Below are positions 11,701 through 23,400 of a stretch of DNA of 64,000 bases, piece after piece; position 1 is the first letter of the stretch, and each line of letters starts with the position of its first letter. The notes below the pieces were generated by a model. It was not told where the DNA came from, did no database searches, and saw nothing but the letters and a program-made list of their open reading frames with translations. The position numbers and the translations under genes are program-made. The DNA comes from Haliotis asinina (Eukaryota > Mollusca > Gastropoda > Lepetellida > Haliotidae). The stretch is taken from assembly GCF_037392515.1 (NCBI RefSeq), contig NC_090291.1, positions 38,091,001 through 38,155,000 on the forward strand, read 5' to 3'.

Positions 11701-13598
11701 TATGTAACGAGTTTTGACAATGTAGCAGGTGATCCTAAATCATCAATATCTATTTAATCTTTCATATTCAAAGTTGTAAAAATATATTCATCAAGGCAAT
11801 CTGATCTGACGAGAAATTACATCAGGAGATGACTGTAGTCCAACATAATTTTAAGGAAAATTAAAGAGATATGATTGCGCCCTACCTTGCTGTATTGATT
11901 TTACAAATATTGTTTAAAGGTCATTTACCAGCTACATGGACTGCTGCTGTTATAATACCATGATATCAAAGGGAAGTAGTAACGAACATGGTAACTACAG
12001 GGGCATATCATTGTGTAAATTTACATGTATCATAGACAAGATTATTAATACCTTTGTTGAGAATGAAGGTGTAATTTGTGAATACCAAGGGGGGTTTAGA
12101 AAACATCACTTGGAAACATCGTGCTTGTTTACCAATTCAGTTCGGCTTTTGGTAACAGATATGTCTGAAGCAGATGGTATCCATTATTTTGATTGTTCCA
12201 CTGATGTTAGACAAGGATGTCCACATAGTCCCATGTTATTCTCCATATTTATGAAAGTGTAGACCTGGCCATTCATTGATTAGAGGTGACCAACATGGCC
12301 CAAGTAATTAGTGTGCTATTTTTATCTTCATTTTGGGACGTCTGCGTTAAGGGAGTGAACCCAAACAATCTCTTTGTCACAGTTTGCTTTTTGTGACCCT
12401 TATTCTGTATGTCAAAGCTTTGGGCCATATAATGTTAACATGTCTAATAGTATGCTCCAGTATGTCTAGGAAACAAGTGCCTCATTATATTGATGCTTGC
12501 ATGATTTCATGATAAAAGTAGTATAACTATATCAATTCAAAATTTAATGAATCTTATGTTAATGCAAATACAAAATAAATGTTTCATATTCATGAAATAA
12601 GGGGTATTGTGGTAACAGTGATTCAAGAGTTAGCTCATGATGTGGGGTTTTATGCCACGTTTAGCAATATTCCATTTATATCATGGCAGGGGACACAAGA
12701 AATGGGCTTCACACATCATTCTCATTTGGAGTATCGAGCACAGGTCTTATGCATGACGAGCCAACAATTTAACCACTGAGCTACCCCACATCCCTCATGC
12801 TTGAAGACCAGGTTAAGTTACCCCCACATGAGTGCATTGTGAGAAGACTTTTCACACTATCTTGTGTGATGAAAAGAATTGAACAACATTGAAATCTGAT
12901 TTTTTCACTTGGGTATGTCGTAAGATCATGGGTATTGATGTAGAAAACAACCTCAGAATATGTGAGTTATGGTCCTGATTTTTCGAAACAAACTTAAGTC
13001 TCTGTTTTCAATTTTTATTCAAATTTCAGGAAAATTCATTTCCCAGAATGAACTGAAATCATATTAACTCAAACACAGTAGACAATTTGAGTTTGGTGAA
13101 TACATTGATTAATTTTGTATGTTTTATTATTATTATTATTATTAAAATACAGTTGAGTTAAAATTCAGCTGTTTCATTTTGTCAAACTCAGTTTGAAATT
13201 TGAGTAAAAAGTTGGTTTCGAGAAATCGGGGCATGGTCACTTAAGTGCTAAGATTGCTTTTACAGAGGCCACCCAGATGTGATTTGAAGACCTTGAATTT
13301 AATCTCTTCTCTGATTTTTTGTGACATTGCTGATTAAAATTTTACCCTTTTACTTTTCAGTGGAATTGACATGGTGTCACTTTTGGAGAAGATCGGGATT
13401 GGGAAGACCTTGGTAGGATCAGAGGCATTAGTTGCAGGGGCAGGAACTTTTGTGGTGGCTTATGCCGTTCACAAGGTGTTTGCCCCAGCCCGAATTGCCA
13501 TCACCGTCTCTGTAACGCCCTTCCTTGTCAGATACCTGAGGAAAGTTGGCATCCTGAAACCCCCCAAACCCAAGGACGTAAAACCTGTTGAAAAGTGA
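5756..13598 (+). CDS. FAM210B: FAM210B-like mitochondrial DUF1279 protein with duplicated Cys module
   Basis: Three coding exons, 5756-6017, 8910-9675 and 13361-13598, join in frame (phases 1 and 2) into 421 residues. The ATG has a good CACC context and opens a basic, Ser/Thr-rich leader suited to mitochondrial import. Residues about 305-415 are DUF1279: LKKTFKEYGATVIVFHTGIS, SSGIDM, TFVVAYAVHKVFAPARI and VRYLRKVGILKPP match human FAM210B nearly segment by segment, better than FAM210A. Two hydrophobic helices fit an inner-membrane protein. Human FAM210B is about 190 residues; the extra length here is N-terminal. It holds two copies of a roughly 64-residue module (about 124-187 and 218-281) sharing DCVxFKLWxExC, then RYG or RFG, then GRKxLxQVxAEQDxLI, each preceded by QGIQG or QGVQG. 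I do not recognise that module. A hexamer ATTAAA at 14375 may end the transcript. Confidence 0.93.
6580..6705 (+). repeat. Short tRNA-headed repeat
   Basis: The head GGGTAGTTCAGTTGGTAG with a later GTTCAGATTCC looks like tRNA A and B boxes. A very short body follows and a CACTCACTCACTCAC tail closes it. It may be a truncated family A relative. Confidence 0.5.
6774..6960 (-). repeat. Repeat family B, diverged
   Basis: Reverse-oriented: GTTTAGCGCCACACTCAGC, AATATTCAAGCTATATAG and CAGTCTGTAAATA identify the tail end. The distal half is poorly preserved. Confidence 0.6.
7035..7312 (-). repeat. Repeat family B, near full length
   Basis: Reverse-oriented: AGCAATATTCCAGCTATATG, TGTAAATAATCAAGTCTGG, GACAATCCAGTGATCAACA, GACCACCCAATCCCATTAG and CAAGCATGGGTTGCTGA follow in family order. 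Confidence 0.8.
7746..8013 (+). repeat. Repeat family B, near full length
   Basis: Begins CCGTGAAGGTCCGGGGTAG and ends CTCGCTCACTCACC, with the complete internal order of the family. Confidence 0.8.
9745..10250. repeat. Degenerate tandem repeat in FAM210B intron 2
   Basis: At least ten loose copies of a unit of about 33 or 66 bases, built from TTCATGGATCATTGATTC and ATTGCTTAAATGTG. Related fragments reappear at 11060-11225, on the far side of two inserted elements. Confidence 0.8.
10266..10398. mobile_element. Hairpin (MITE-like) element
   Basis: A 133-base inverted repeat with roughly 60-base arms and a short loop. The left arm contains GTGTAATAAAGCACAATTT and CCCTGAACTATT. The right arm contains AATAGTTCAGGG and AAGTGTGCTTTATTACA. 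Its ends are AATACAGTT and AACTGTATT. Confidence 0.75.
10403..11054. mobile_element. Candidate non-autonomous DNA element with 11-bp inverted ends
   Basis: TTCTAAGATGC at 10403-10413 is exactly inverted as GCATCTTAGAA at 11044-11054. The interior has no open frame and differs from the tandem repeat on both sides. The short ends keep confidence low. Confidence 0.35.
11878..12262 (+). mobile_element. LINE reverse-transcriptase fragment, degenerate
   Basis: The reading begins APYLAVLILQILFKGHLPAT, then WTAAVIIP, shifts frame near 11962, and continues SKGSSNEHGNYRGISL, YQGGFRKHHLETSCLF and DVRQGCPHSPMLFSIF. These are the successive blocks of a non-LTR retrotransposon reverse transcriptase. The part between the QGGFRK block and the RQGCPxSP block is too short, so the catalytic segment holding the first aspartate has been deleted. 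With a frameshift, an internal deletion and no flanking ORFs, it is a dead fragment. The clade is not assignable by eye. Confidence 0.85.
12640..12795 (-). repeat. tRNA-derived SINE, family A
   Basis: Reverse copy: TTTAGCAATATTCCATTTAT, AATGGGCTTCACACAT and a head ending AACCACTGAGCTACCCCAC. Confidence 0.75.
13126..13144. repeat. (TTA)n microsatellite
   Basis: A short run of TTA units in the last FAM210B intron. Confidence 0.8.
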
Positions 13599-13899
13599 TT
13601 TGGGATATAAATATCAGTCAGCTAGACAAACATTATGTTTTGATTCTGTGTCAGTACCTCTGACTTTGTTGTGGGATGTTGTCCAGATCACAGTGAGGTT
13701 TGGTTATTGTGATAACCATGTGTCATGCGATCCAAATGCAGAATTGTGGCCCTTTTACATAGCAGAATCTGATAGTTATTGGTTGAAATCCCATCTTGGT
13801 TTGCCAGCTCTGTACCTGTCTACGAAGGCTGTAATAATTTTAGGTTTAGTTTTAATTCTGCTTAAATTGCCATGCTGGTATATATAACTGAATTACTTT

Positions 13900-15450
13900 G
13901 TTGTGTCATGTCATGTCAAAGTCTTCACATATGGCTGTACAGTTATGTCCCTTTCTTACAAGGATACAATATTATTAGGTACGTCAGTAAACTAAAAACA
14001 GGATGATTGCATTCTTCTTAGTAATTCAGAAGTTTCATGTATTCATTCTGATTGTTCCGTTTGGTGACAGTCTCATTCTCTGTTTGTGCTATTGGCCAAC
14101 TGTTTGATGTTTGTGTGACATCAAGTTAATAAGATGTGATGGAAGTTGATCAAATGGACAATTGCTATGTTGTTGTGTACGATTGAGTGAGTGAGTGTCA
14201 TTTTTCATAGCATCAACAATTCATTTCATTAAATGCAATGATAGAATGTCAGCCAAGTCACATCTTGACCTCTATGTTATATTGAGGGCAGTGGGGTAGG
14301 GTAGTCCACACTATAAATAATATATTTGCTGTTTATATATTTTGTTACAAGTGCTTTTGTGAATTTATCCTGTCATTAAAGATTTAAGATTTTGTTATTT
14401 TTGGACAGATCAGTGACTTTTGTTTTAAGATGGGAAGCATTACCTCTGAAACTCTTTTTTTGTGAGATGGGTTGAAAAAAATACATAGAACTACTGTTAT
14501 TATTTATTAGATAATGATTTAAATTATAACTTCACTAATTTTTAATCAAGATGAGTCTGGTGTAATCTGTACAGTAGAAAGCATATTAAATATCACCTGC
14601 GCTGCATCTCTACTCTGGATGAGGTGATAGGATTAGTTTACTGATAATTCTAGATAATTCATTTACTCTAGGAAATATGGCATGACAGTGATGTTGAACA
14701 AATAATTGTTTTATCTAGAGGTCATATTATTTCATACATTACTTTCATTCACTTTATGTCATGGTTGATGTATTACCATCCTATATCTGAATCTAAGGCT
14801 AAGGCTAATCTTTCGTTACCTCCCTTGCTGGCTCTGTTCTTACAGTAGTAAATCAGCTAAGCCACCGTTACAACCAAGCTTGCTGCGAACAGCTGCAAAG
14901 TTTTGTTCACAGTTCAGATTTTGGAAATCATACAGACATATTGACAGGTCTTATACATTAAAAAATATATGCAAGAACTTCTGCCTCTTTCAGAGTACCT
15001 CTACATCAGTTATGATGCCAAGTTTAATTGGAAAGATAATTTAAAAAGCGAAAGTGAGATGTGATTGGTAGGCTCAACTTCACAGAGTGGACACCTGATT
15101 GGATAAGAAGCCAGCAAAGGGAGGTAATAAAATCATAGGGCCCAGTCATAAGTGCTTGCGGGGTGTAGTGGAGATTTATTGTACCATATACCATGGAGAT
15201 ACTACAGACATGTTATATTGTACCTGGTAATTGAGACTTCAGTATCAGAGTATTGAGGTCCCCATAACCTCTTAGACTTCTAATGGTTAATCCAGCTGTA
15301 TGCAGTACTGAAGTTATGAAATGTCTGTCAATTATTTTCTGAGTGTCCATACTTCCTTTCCTTGTTACCATCATCCAATATCTTAAACCTTATGCTGTAT
15401 TGTACAAAGCTTCCTACTGTATCAGGTTCCATGTTTTTCAGGTGATTCAT
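13900..15450. other. Probable FAM210B 3' UTR, then intergenic DNA
   Basis: No coding signal. ATTAAA at 14375-14380 is a candidate cleavage signal. The rest is AT-rich single-copy-looking sequence. Confidence 0.4.
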
Positions 15451-15456
15451 ATGTAA

Positions 15457-15953
15457 CATATGTCATATTTGGGATTTCACTTTCTTAGTGAAGTACAAAT
15501 TCTAGTACTTTTTTCGGTTGAGTCCCATCCGGGATTCGAACCCGCACCCTCAGAGTCAGGCACCTAATCGCCAGCACACAAAGTCAGCCGCCTAGCCCGC
15601 TATGACATATGTTGCATTTGACCACTTTCTAAATGGCATCGTGTAATCATAGCTTTCGGCCGTGGGAGCCGTGCCAATTTACACTCATCAGAGGGGTACA
15701 CAAAGTACGCAGTCTAGACTACCAGTTGTCCGACTTTCATTTTTGTGGAAGTCGCGGTGGCTGAGCGGGCTAGGCGGCTGACTTTGTGTGCTGGCGATTA
15801 GGTGCCTGACTCTGAGGGTGCGGGTTCGAATCCCGGATGGGACTCAACTGAAAAAAAAAAAAAGTACTAGAATTTGTACTTCACTAAGAAAGTGAAATCC
15901 CAAATATGACATATGTTGCATTTGACCACTTTCTAAATGGCATCGTGTAATCA
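15457..15953. repeat. Inverted pair of tRNA-derived SINEs (family D)
   Basis: The right copy (15751-15915, +) begins GTCGCGGTGGCTGAGCGGGC and has a long extra arm and the B box GGTTCGAATCCC, so its head looks like a tRNA with a long variable arm (Ser or Leu type). An A-run and TTCACTAAGAAAGTG follow. The left arm (15457-15600) is the same sequence inverted. A 49-base direct repeat starting TATGACATATGTTGC occurs at 15601-15649 and 15905-15953. A diverged third copy lies at 62475-62582. Confidence 0.8.
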
Positions 15954-17180
15954 GATTCATATGTAGTTATTTATGTCAGATTCAGATTCTATGCTTATTT
16001 CATCAGCTTTCCTTACTTTCTCATCGTCATCTCACTGACTGGTCCGCACAGAGGGTGGTTCCTGATAACACTGATTCCATTGTCACCAAAAGGCTGAGGG
16101 CATACTTGTGAGTGTTTCGTATCATGACAAATTTATTCCATGTTATGAAATAAAAACTATGACAGTATTTTGGTTGTATCATTGTTGTCTTGAATGGACT
16201 GGCTGAACTGATGTGTAATCTACTCCAGGGTACCAGTCCACAGCGGCACTAGAGAGTGTGAAAGCTAATGGTGAACTATAGAGTTTGGACATATGGCAAT
16301 GTTTGTGGATTGGGAGCCTGTTAAGCCTTTTATGGTGATAAAGGCAGTATCTCATGACTGGTTAGCTTGGAGTCAATATAATGTGTAGGTATTCATGCTT
16401 AACTGTGGCATGATGTCTCAGTGAGCATGCTCTATAAAACAAGTCTTGGCTAGTACGTGCAGCTGCACACGCACACGCAAATTAGTCCTTTCCTGAAATG
16501 TTTGTCAGTTACGTTAGGCAGCATATAAACAATGAAAGGTTTCAAAAGTGGCGAGGGCGGTAGGACTATTTTAAAATTTGTTATGGAAAAATAGGTGATG
16601 AGAGAGGAACACATTTTTATTTTTCTCTCAGAAATACAGCTTGGAAAGTTTAGCACGTGTTAATGGTACTCTTGCAGCCGAACTGATTACCAATATGGGT
16701 ACTATGAGTAAAGATCGTTACTGGTGCTCCTATCAAGATATTGCTGGAACACTGATAAAAATTATGCAAATTATTATCTGCCGATACATGAAGGCGTAAT
16801 GCAGTGACAAAATTATCCCCTTCTAAACGGCGCTTCCGTGACAACCATGGATAACAGATCACGGGAAGAAGATCAAAATGGTTTCTGGTGACTTACAAAG
16901 ATACCAATGGAACATAACTGGTAATTGTACAATTAAATGAATTAGACTATGGGTAATAATGGGATACATTTGCACGTGTCGGGTTTTATCCACTTGTCCA
17001 TAACAACAGACATTCTGATGATTTCCTGTAAAGTGGAAGTTCTGTTCCTGTACCTCGAAACTCTTTAACAACACTACGTGCAGTGTCCAACAATGAATGG
17101 CTGTTTCGTTTCTTTCAGGATTATTAAGTGCAAATCGATGAGTGGAATGGGACACTGAAATTGGTTTTCTTGAGGGAATC
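15954..17180. other. Intergenic stretch, nothing recognised
   Basis: There are several short open frames on both strands but none with family resemblance, splice support or repeat identity. Confidence 0.4.
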
Positions 17181-17221
17181 GTGAATTAATGCAACAGGTG
17201 GTCGGTTAGTTTGACAAGGGA

Positions 17222-17466
17222 GAGTAGAAGGCGTTTGTTGTTAGCGCCGCACTCAGAAATATTCCAGCTATATGGTTGCGGCCAGTAAATAATTGTATTT
17301 GGACCAGACAATCCAGTGATAAGCATCACGAACATCGATGTACGCATTGGGGATACGATGACATGTATCAACCAAGGCAGCGAACCTGACCACCCGATCC
17401 CGTTAGTGGCCTTTTACGACAGGCATGGGGTGCTAAAGATCACTTCTTACCCGAATCTTAACGGGT
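17222..17466 (-). repeat. Repeat family B
   Basis: Reverse copy: GCGCCGCACTCAG, AATATTCCAGCTATATGG, GACCAGACAATCCAGTGAT, GACCACCCGATCCCGTTAG. Confidence 0.8.
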
Positions 17467-17679
17467 TATACAGTATAAATGTATAAACCCTATTAGCTAA
17501 TACCTTTTATAACGTTTTAAAAACACATAACACCATCACCGGAGAATAGAAAGACCTGGCCATCAATAGAAAGATTCCCCATCAGACAAAAAGACAAAAC
17601 AGTTGTATATGTATGTTCAAGGCACAACAATGCTATTTCTGTGGTCAGTGATTCATACTGCTGAACATTGTTTTCATTG

Positions 17680-17850
17680 AGTGCGTAAGTGAGTGAGTTT
17701 GGTCTAATGCCCCTTTCAGCAATATTCCAACAATATCACGGCGGTAGACCCCAGAAATGGACTTTGCACATTGTATTCATGTGGAGAATCGAACCATGGT
17801 CTCCGGCGTGACGAGTGTGACTTCTAGGCTACCACACCGCACTCCCTTCA
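17680..17850 (-). repeat. tRNA-derived SINE, family A
   Basis: Reverse copy: GTGAGTGAGTTTGG, TTCAGCAATATTCCAAC, GAATCGAACCATGG and a head ending TAGGCTACCACACCGC. Confidence 0.75.
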
Positions 17851-17889
17851 GCCGGGATCAGCCACTAACCCTATTAGTGCTTAACTGGT

Positions 17890-18081
17890 AACTTTGGTCA
17901 TGAAATGAAAGAAACAGTCGGGTATCTTTTTAGTATTTTTATGAGTAATTAGATTACAGTTTGCAATTACTCCTTCGCCGATGTCCAAACAAAATTAATA
18001 ACAATAACATTTGTGTAAAACGACCAAAAGCAAAAGCCTGTGAGAGGTTCCTTCGATTGGAACCTCAAAGTGAATGTCCTC
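17890..18081 (+). repeat. Direct repeat, first copy
   Basis: A 192-base segment from AACTTTGGTCATGAAATG to GTGAATGTCCTC recurs at 18816-19008 in the same orientation, with about ten differences. No terminal repeats or coding content explain it. Confidence 0.85.
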
Positions 18082-18542
18082 CCTTCAGCTGGGATCGGCT
18101 AACTTTGTCTTATTTGCGACTCCTGACTTCTCCACAAATGAGGTATGGATTACTTAAAGGAATCAACACTCAAAGTTTCAATTGTTTTTAAACCTTGGCC
18201 CATGTGCTGTTGTAAATCAACTAGCGTGCGACTGATTGTGGCAAGAAACTTGGTCGAAAAGCGAGCGCGTGTGCATGTGCATGTGCGCGTGTGTGTTTAT
18301 CTTAGGCAGTACCCAATGCCTGTCAATTGAAATGATACAAAAAGCCTTCAAGCCTGTCTGGTTATTAGTGCTTAAATGTAATTGTTTTACGATAACAAAT
18401 ATCACCTTCCGTGCTGAAAACTTCAGTATGCCAGGGATGAATATGTACAGATAACCCTATTGTATACTTCTCAAAAGAAGTTAACGAGTGCTGATTCTTT
18501 CATATCACTATAAACACGTGAACATACGGGTTAGAACTGATC

Positions 18543-18775
18543 TTCAACAACACATGCTTGTCGAAAGAGGCGACTTGTGTCGGGTGATCAGGCTCCCTTT
18601 TTTATTTGACACGTGTCATCTTATCCCTACTGCGAAGAACCAGGGATAATCTATGTATTTTATTCTCCTTGGTAGAATGACGTTGATCACTGGAATGTCA
18701 GGTCCAGACTCGATTATTTACAGACCACTCATATAGCAGGAATATTGCTGGCATTAAACAACAAACCAACCAACC
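18543..18775 (+). repeat. Repeat family B, diverged
   Basis: The 3' part is clear (GTTGATCACTGGAATGTC, CCAGACTCGATTATTTACAG, AGGAATATTGCTGGC). The tail ends in AACAAACCAACC instead of the CTCAC repeat. It lies between the two direct-repeat copies. Confidence 0.65.
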
Positions 18776-18815
18776 AATCATATCACCTTAATGAAATTGT
18801 CACGCCCATCATGTT

Positions 18816-19008
18816 AACTTTGGTAATGAAATGAAAGAAACAGTCGGGTATCCTTTTTAGTATTTTTATGCGTAATTAGATTACAGTTTGCAATCTCTCC
18901 TTCGCCGATGTCCAAACAAAATTAATAATGATAACATTTGTGTAAAACGACCAAACACAATAGCCTGTGAGAGGTTCCTGTGATTGGAACTGCAAAGTGA
19001 ATGTCCTC
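18816..19008 (+). repeat. Direct repeat, second copy
   Basis: Second copy of the 17890-18081 segment; see that entry. Confidence 0.85.
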
Positions 19009-19009
19009 T

Positions 19010-20425
19010 TTGAAACTCGGATTCGGTATGAACATTAGAGTTACCTGCCCCTGCAGACACTTAGCGGCGAGGAATGACCGTCAAACTCACATGGTGTCGA
19101 TTACTGATCACTTACAGACAATGTCGCGGTCTTTCGACTATTGCTGTATCGGGAAAGGATGCGAGGAAGAGAGACACAGGAAATCCCCGTGTTGCGATGA
19201 GCACAAATACCACAGACCACAGGACTTTCTGTAAAGAACTTGTTCGGTGCGTTGTGACAGTACACTTTGTTGAAAGAGTCACAGAAACAATCGTAAAATC
19301 GCCGCCAGTATTTCGAGATGTCAACACTACAGCTGTTTTAAATGAAGGATATTTTTTTTTATTTATGAAGTTGTGTGTGATTTGCTTAATATTGTTATTG
19401 TTAGAGTTCTGACGTCGCTTTTACTTTTTGTGACAGGATTGTCTTGGTTATGAATCGATGTCTGGGTCTTTGAAATAGGAAAACATTGCAAACGCACAAT
19501 TCCCCAGACTCCTCCAGTTTTTCAGTGGCAGTTTTCATACGCTTTTGGGGGAGATCATATCGTAGAATCTGATTGTAAGGGGATATTCACTTGCAAAAAT
19601 GCTATGCATCTGCCCACTTACCCTTAAAACATGTCTCTGAACTTTTAAAAAGTCAGTATTATTGGAGTATGTATAATTCAGCATCACAACTTTGCAGAAA
19701 ACATTGGAAACTTACATTATCAATGATTTTGTGTATCGTCATGCTGACACCCTGCTCATATTTTGTTATATATGTACATTTCAGATTATATTTGAAGAAC
19801 TAAATGCATGAACTGCCGCATACTTCAGCAAGATAACTGAAATGTGCAAAACAATTTTAATTTTGGAAACATTATGGTTGACAGGCATTACTGTAATTAT
19901 GGCAAACATACTACACAAATACATTGTGCATGACTACCGAATCACTTCAGGAAATCACATGTTTTTATGAGGCCTCTATCAGGACATTATATTTGATAGT
20001 TAGGAAGTAGTGATTAGTTACAGGTATGGGCAGTAAAAAATTATCACATAATGACAGATATCCTGATATTATAGCTCAAAATATCTAGGGGAGGACCATA
20101 AAACAACTGCTCATATTGTTTCTGTTTGGAGGGTTGCGTAAAAAAAGATGTAAATTGACATGGGAAGGGTTTGAAATAAGACTGGCAAGCAGTAGGGGAG
20201 TGTTATTGTTTAAAATATGTTAGTGGATGAGATGCCTTTAGCCTAACACCATGTGATAACTAGTTTTGAGTGACATTTTAAAATTTGGGAAGTACAATCC
20301 TCACAATTTACAGATATAATGTTATGATTTGTGAGTGAGACAAAAATAAGTTGTTATAAATAAACATGTCAGTACCTCTGTGATAAATGGCAGGTTACAG
20401 AGATAGTTTCTGTCTGTGTTCACAG
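19010..20425. other. Stretch upstream of the first recovered NDUFAF6 exon
   Basis: The NDUFAF6 first exon (leader and the LVR-like end before RKHDYE) should lie upstream of 20426. I could not identify it here or further left, so part of this DNA is probably NDUFAF6 intron. Confidence 0.4.
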
Positions 20426-23400
20426 AAAACATGACTATGAGAACTATCTGTGCTGTCTACTGCTGCCTGGAGCCACACAGAGAGCGGCGCTCGCCATCAG
20501 GGCATTTAATGTTGAACTCGCCCAGGTAGAAACTGTCACTTTTTCATATATGATATAAACGGCTGTAGCGATGCATTGAACCATCCATGATGTACAGTGG
20601 TTGTGTCTCTGATAGCAATTTATTGATGACAGAAATGGAAAACTAGTTTCAACAGCTGTGCTGCACTGCGTCCATAACGCATGTGCAGTGAATAGGTTCG
20701 CGGAGCTTGAAACAGTATGCATGCCCAGCGTTTGAGGTAGTGAGCAGTAGTCTAATCTTGGTTGTGTACACAAACAAGTAAATAATCTACTTGTTACGTA
20801 AAAAAACTTGTTGATTGTGATAAGCAGTCTCTGTCACTGGAAAAGCTCAGTGTCTGGTTTATTCACACCTATATGTCTGTCTGCCTGTCTGCTAAAGACA
20901 ACATGCAGTACACAGCTTCAATCATTGACCACGTGCAATTTGAACTTAACACCTATCAGTCTATACCACATAAAGAAAATAAGGTGATTTATGACTCGTG
21001 CACCCGAGTCCTGTCTCTGCCACATTATGTAATTAGGCACGTGTGATACACATGACATGTTTTTATGTCTGTGGGTTGCAAACAAACTACATTCATATTT
21101 TTCGGATGACTGGATGTGATGGAAACTGGAGCAAACTCGTGTCAGTTTCAAGTCCTGCTTTGTACTTGGACAGATTCCAGCCACGCAGTAGTTTACCATA
21201 TCTACTGACATGATATTTGATTGGATTGAGCGCAAATTCAGAGAGCATGTATTTTCCAAACCCAACATCTCTATATACATTCTTCATGGATAACGACTTC
21301 TTTTAGTGTATATGATTTTGTTTGACAACAGTATATGAATCCATACTGAAACGACGCATCAAGTACACAAAAAGAAGTTGTTATCCATAAAGAATCTTAC
21401 TTTCTTGTGACTCGCTATACTTCTAAAATGCAAATCAAACAGATCATCTTTCTGTACACACAATGAACCCTCAGCATATCAGCAAATGAAACAGCCAATC
21501 GGAAGCCGTCGTTACACTTGAGTGCATATCCACCTGCTATGACTGGGTTCGGTCTCCCGAGGGCTTCGTTTCAGGGGAAGTAAGCCCAAGTACAAAATAT
21601 TGCACTATTGAATCACGATTGTACACTTATAATTTTGTTTATTTGTTTTTTTAAAAGCAGCAATGTATATTATATGTCATGAATAAGTGATAAATGTGTT
21701 TTAATTATGTTTGATGTTTTGGTTGCATGTGACCTTTAAGTATTTGGATGTGTGGGCAGGTATTAGGAACAGACACTGGAACAGAGATATGTCAGTTCAT
21801 AGGCGAACACATCCTTGGTACTTCCAAGGCATACGCTCTGTAAATCTCCACTCTATCCTAGTATTAAAGAAATGTATACCCTCAGGGATTGGAAAGAGAA
21901 CTTTGACATGGGCCATTTTCAGGATTATTAGACATTTTCTGAATTTTGAATGGGCCACTGTCCTTGTATCAATAGTAAACTTACAAATCTTAATGGATTT
22001 TTCATTCTAATGTGGAAAATGGCCCATTAGCCCTGCCTTTCCCAATCCCTGTACCCTAAAGATACCAAGAAGGCATGAAGATGGATAGCAAGGGACATAA
22101 TATACTCTGTTTTTGAGTCATGATAACTTTGCAGTCATAGATCATTTTGAACTGATACGAAAATTAGATGCAATTTTCAAAAATATTTAGTTTCATTGTA
22201 TTGTAAATGAGTAATAAGTGACACAATCCCATAGAAGCTTTTTAGCAGGAGCATCCTTTACAGGAGTTATATTAAGATAGTTATGGGGTAGACCACTATA
22301 CAGTGTATCAACAATCATAACAATTGACTAAAAATATTCCTGCTGTATCTATGGCATATGAGACATTCAGTGATATAGCGTATCATCTTCAGGTAGTATG
22401 TAATTCTCTGAAAAAATTAAGGTATCTTAAATCTTAACTGTTACTGTTGTTATTGAGTCATGTTGATTATTGACGCTAATATAAAAGAATGGAAAAGACT
22501 CTAACTCCAAGCAGTATATTGTCGATATATCTTTCGAGTTTTTCTATGTGTATGTTTAAGAGACTGTCAGACAAGCTTCAAGTAGTATTTCGTCAATATA
22601 TCTTTTGAGTTTTTCTATGTGTATGTTTGAGAGACTGTCAGACAAGCTCCAAGTAGTATTTTGTCAATATATCTTTTGAGTTTTTCTATGTGTATGTTTG
22701 AGAGACTGTATCAGACAAGCTCCAAGTAGTATTTTGTCAATATATCTTTTGAGTTTTTCTATGTGTATGTTTGAGAGACTGTATCAGACAAGCTCCAAGT
22801 AGTATTTTGTCAATATATCTTTTGAGTTTTTCTATTTGTAGGTTCGAGAGACTGTGTTGGACAAGCTGCAAGTAGTATATTGTCCATATATCTTTTTGAG
22901 TTTTTCTATTTGTAGGTTCGAGAAACTGTATCAGACAAGCAGAGGGGAATATTGAGAATGCAGTTCTGGAAAGACAGCATAGATCACATATATAAGGTAA
23001 GATATATGTCCTGTGGGATAAAGTGTAACCGAAGACTCACTGAAATCCTAATATGTTGATATTTAAGTCCTTAAGTCGAAGTATGCTCAAAGTCCTAACA
23101 CTGTTATCACCTTAGTCATCAATGCTGGTCAAAAAAGATGACTAATGGGGTTATTTTGGGTAGTACAGTGGTTGAAGTGATTGTTTGTTACACCAAGGGA
23201 CCAGGTTTCGATGGACCAGATGTGTACATTGTGTGAAGTCCATTTCTAGTGTTACCCACCCACATGGGTACAATGTGTGAAGCCCATTTTCTGGTGTCCC
23301 CCCACCGTGATATTTCTGGAATATTGCTAAAAAGCAGCGTAAAACTACACTCACTCACTCACTCTAGTGTCTCCCACAGTTATATTGCCGGAATACTAAT

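Noticed and set aside
15751-15845. Possible functional tRNA-Ser or tRNA-Leu gene
   Set aside because: The head has A and B boxes, but it runs straight into an A-tract and SINE body and is present in several diverged copies.
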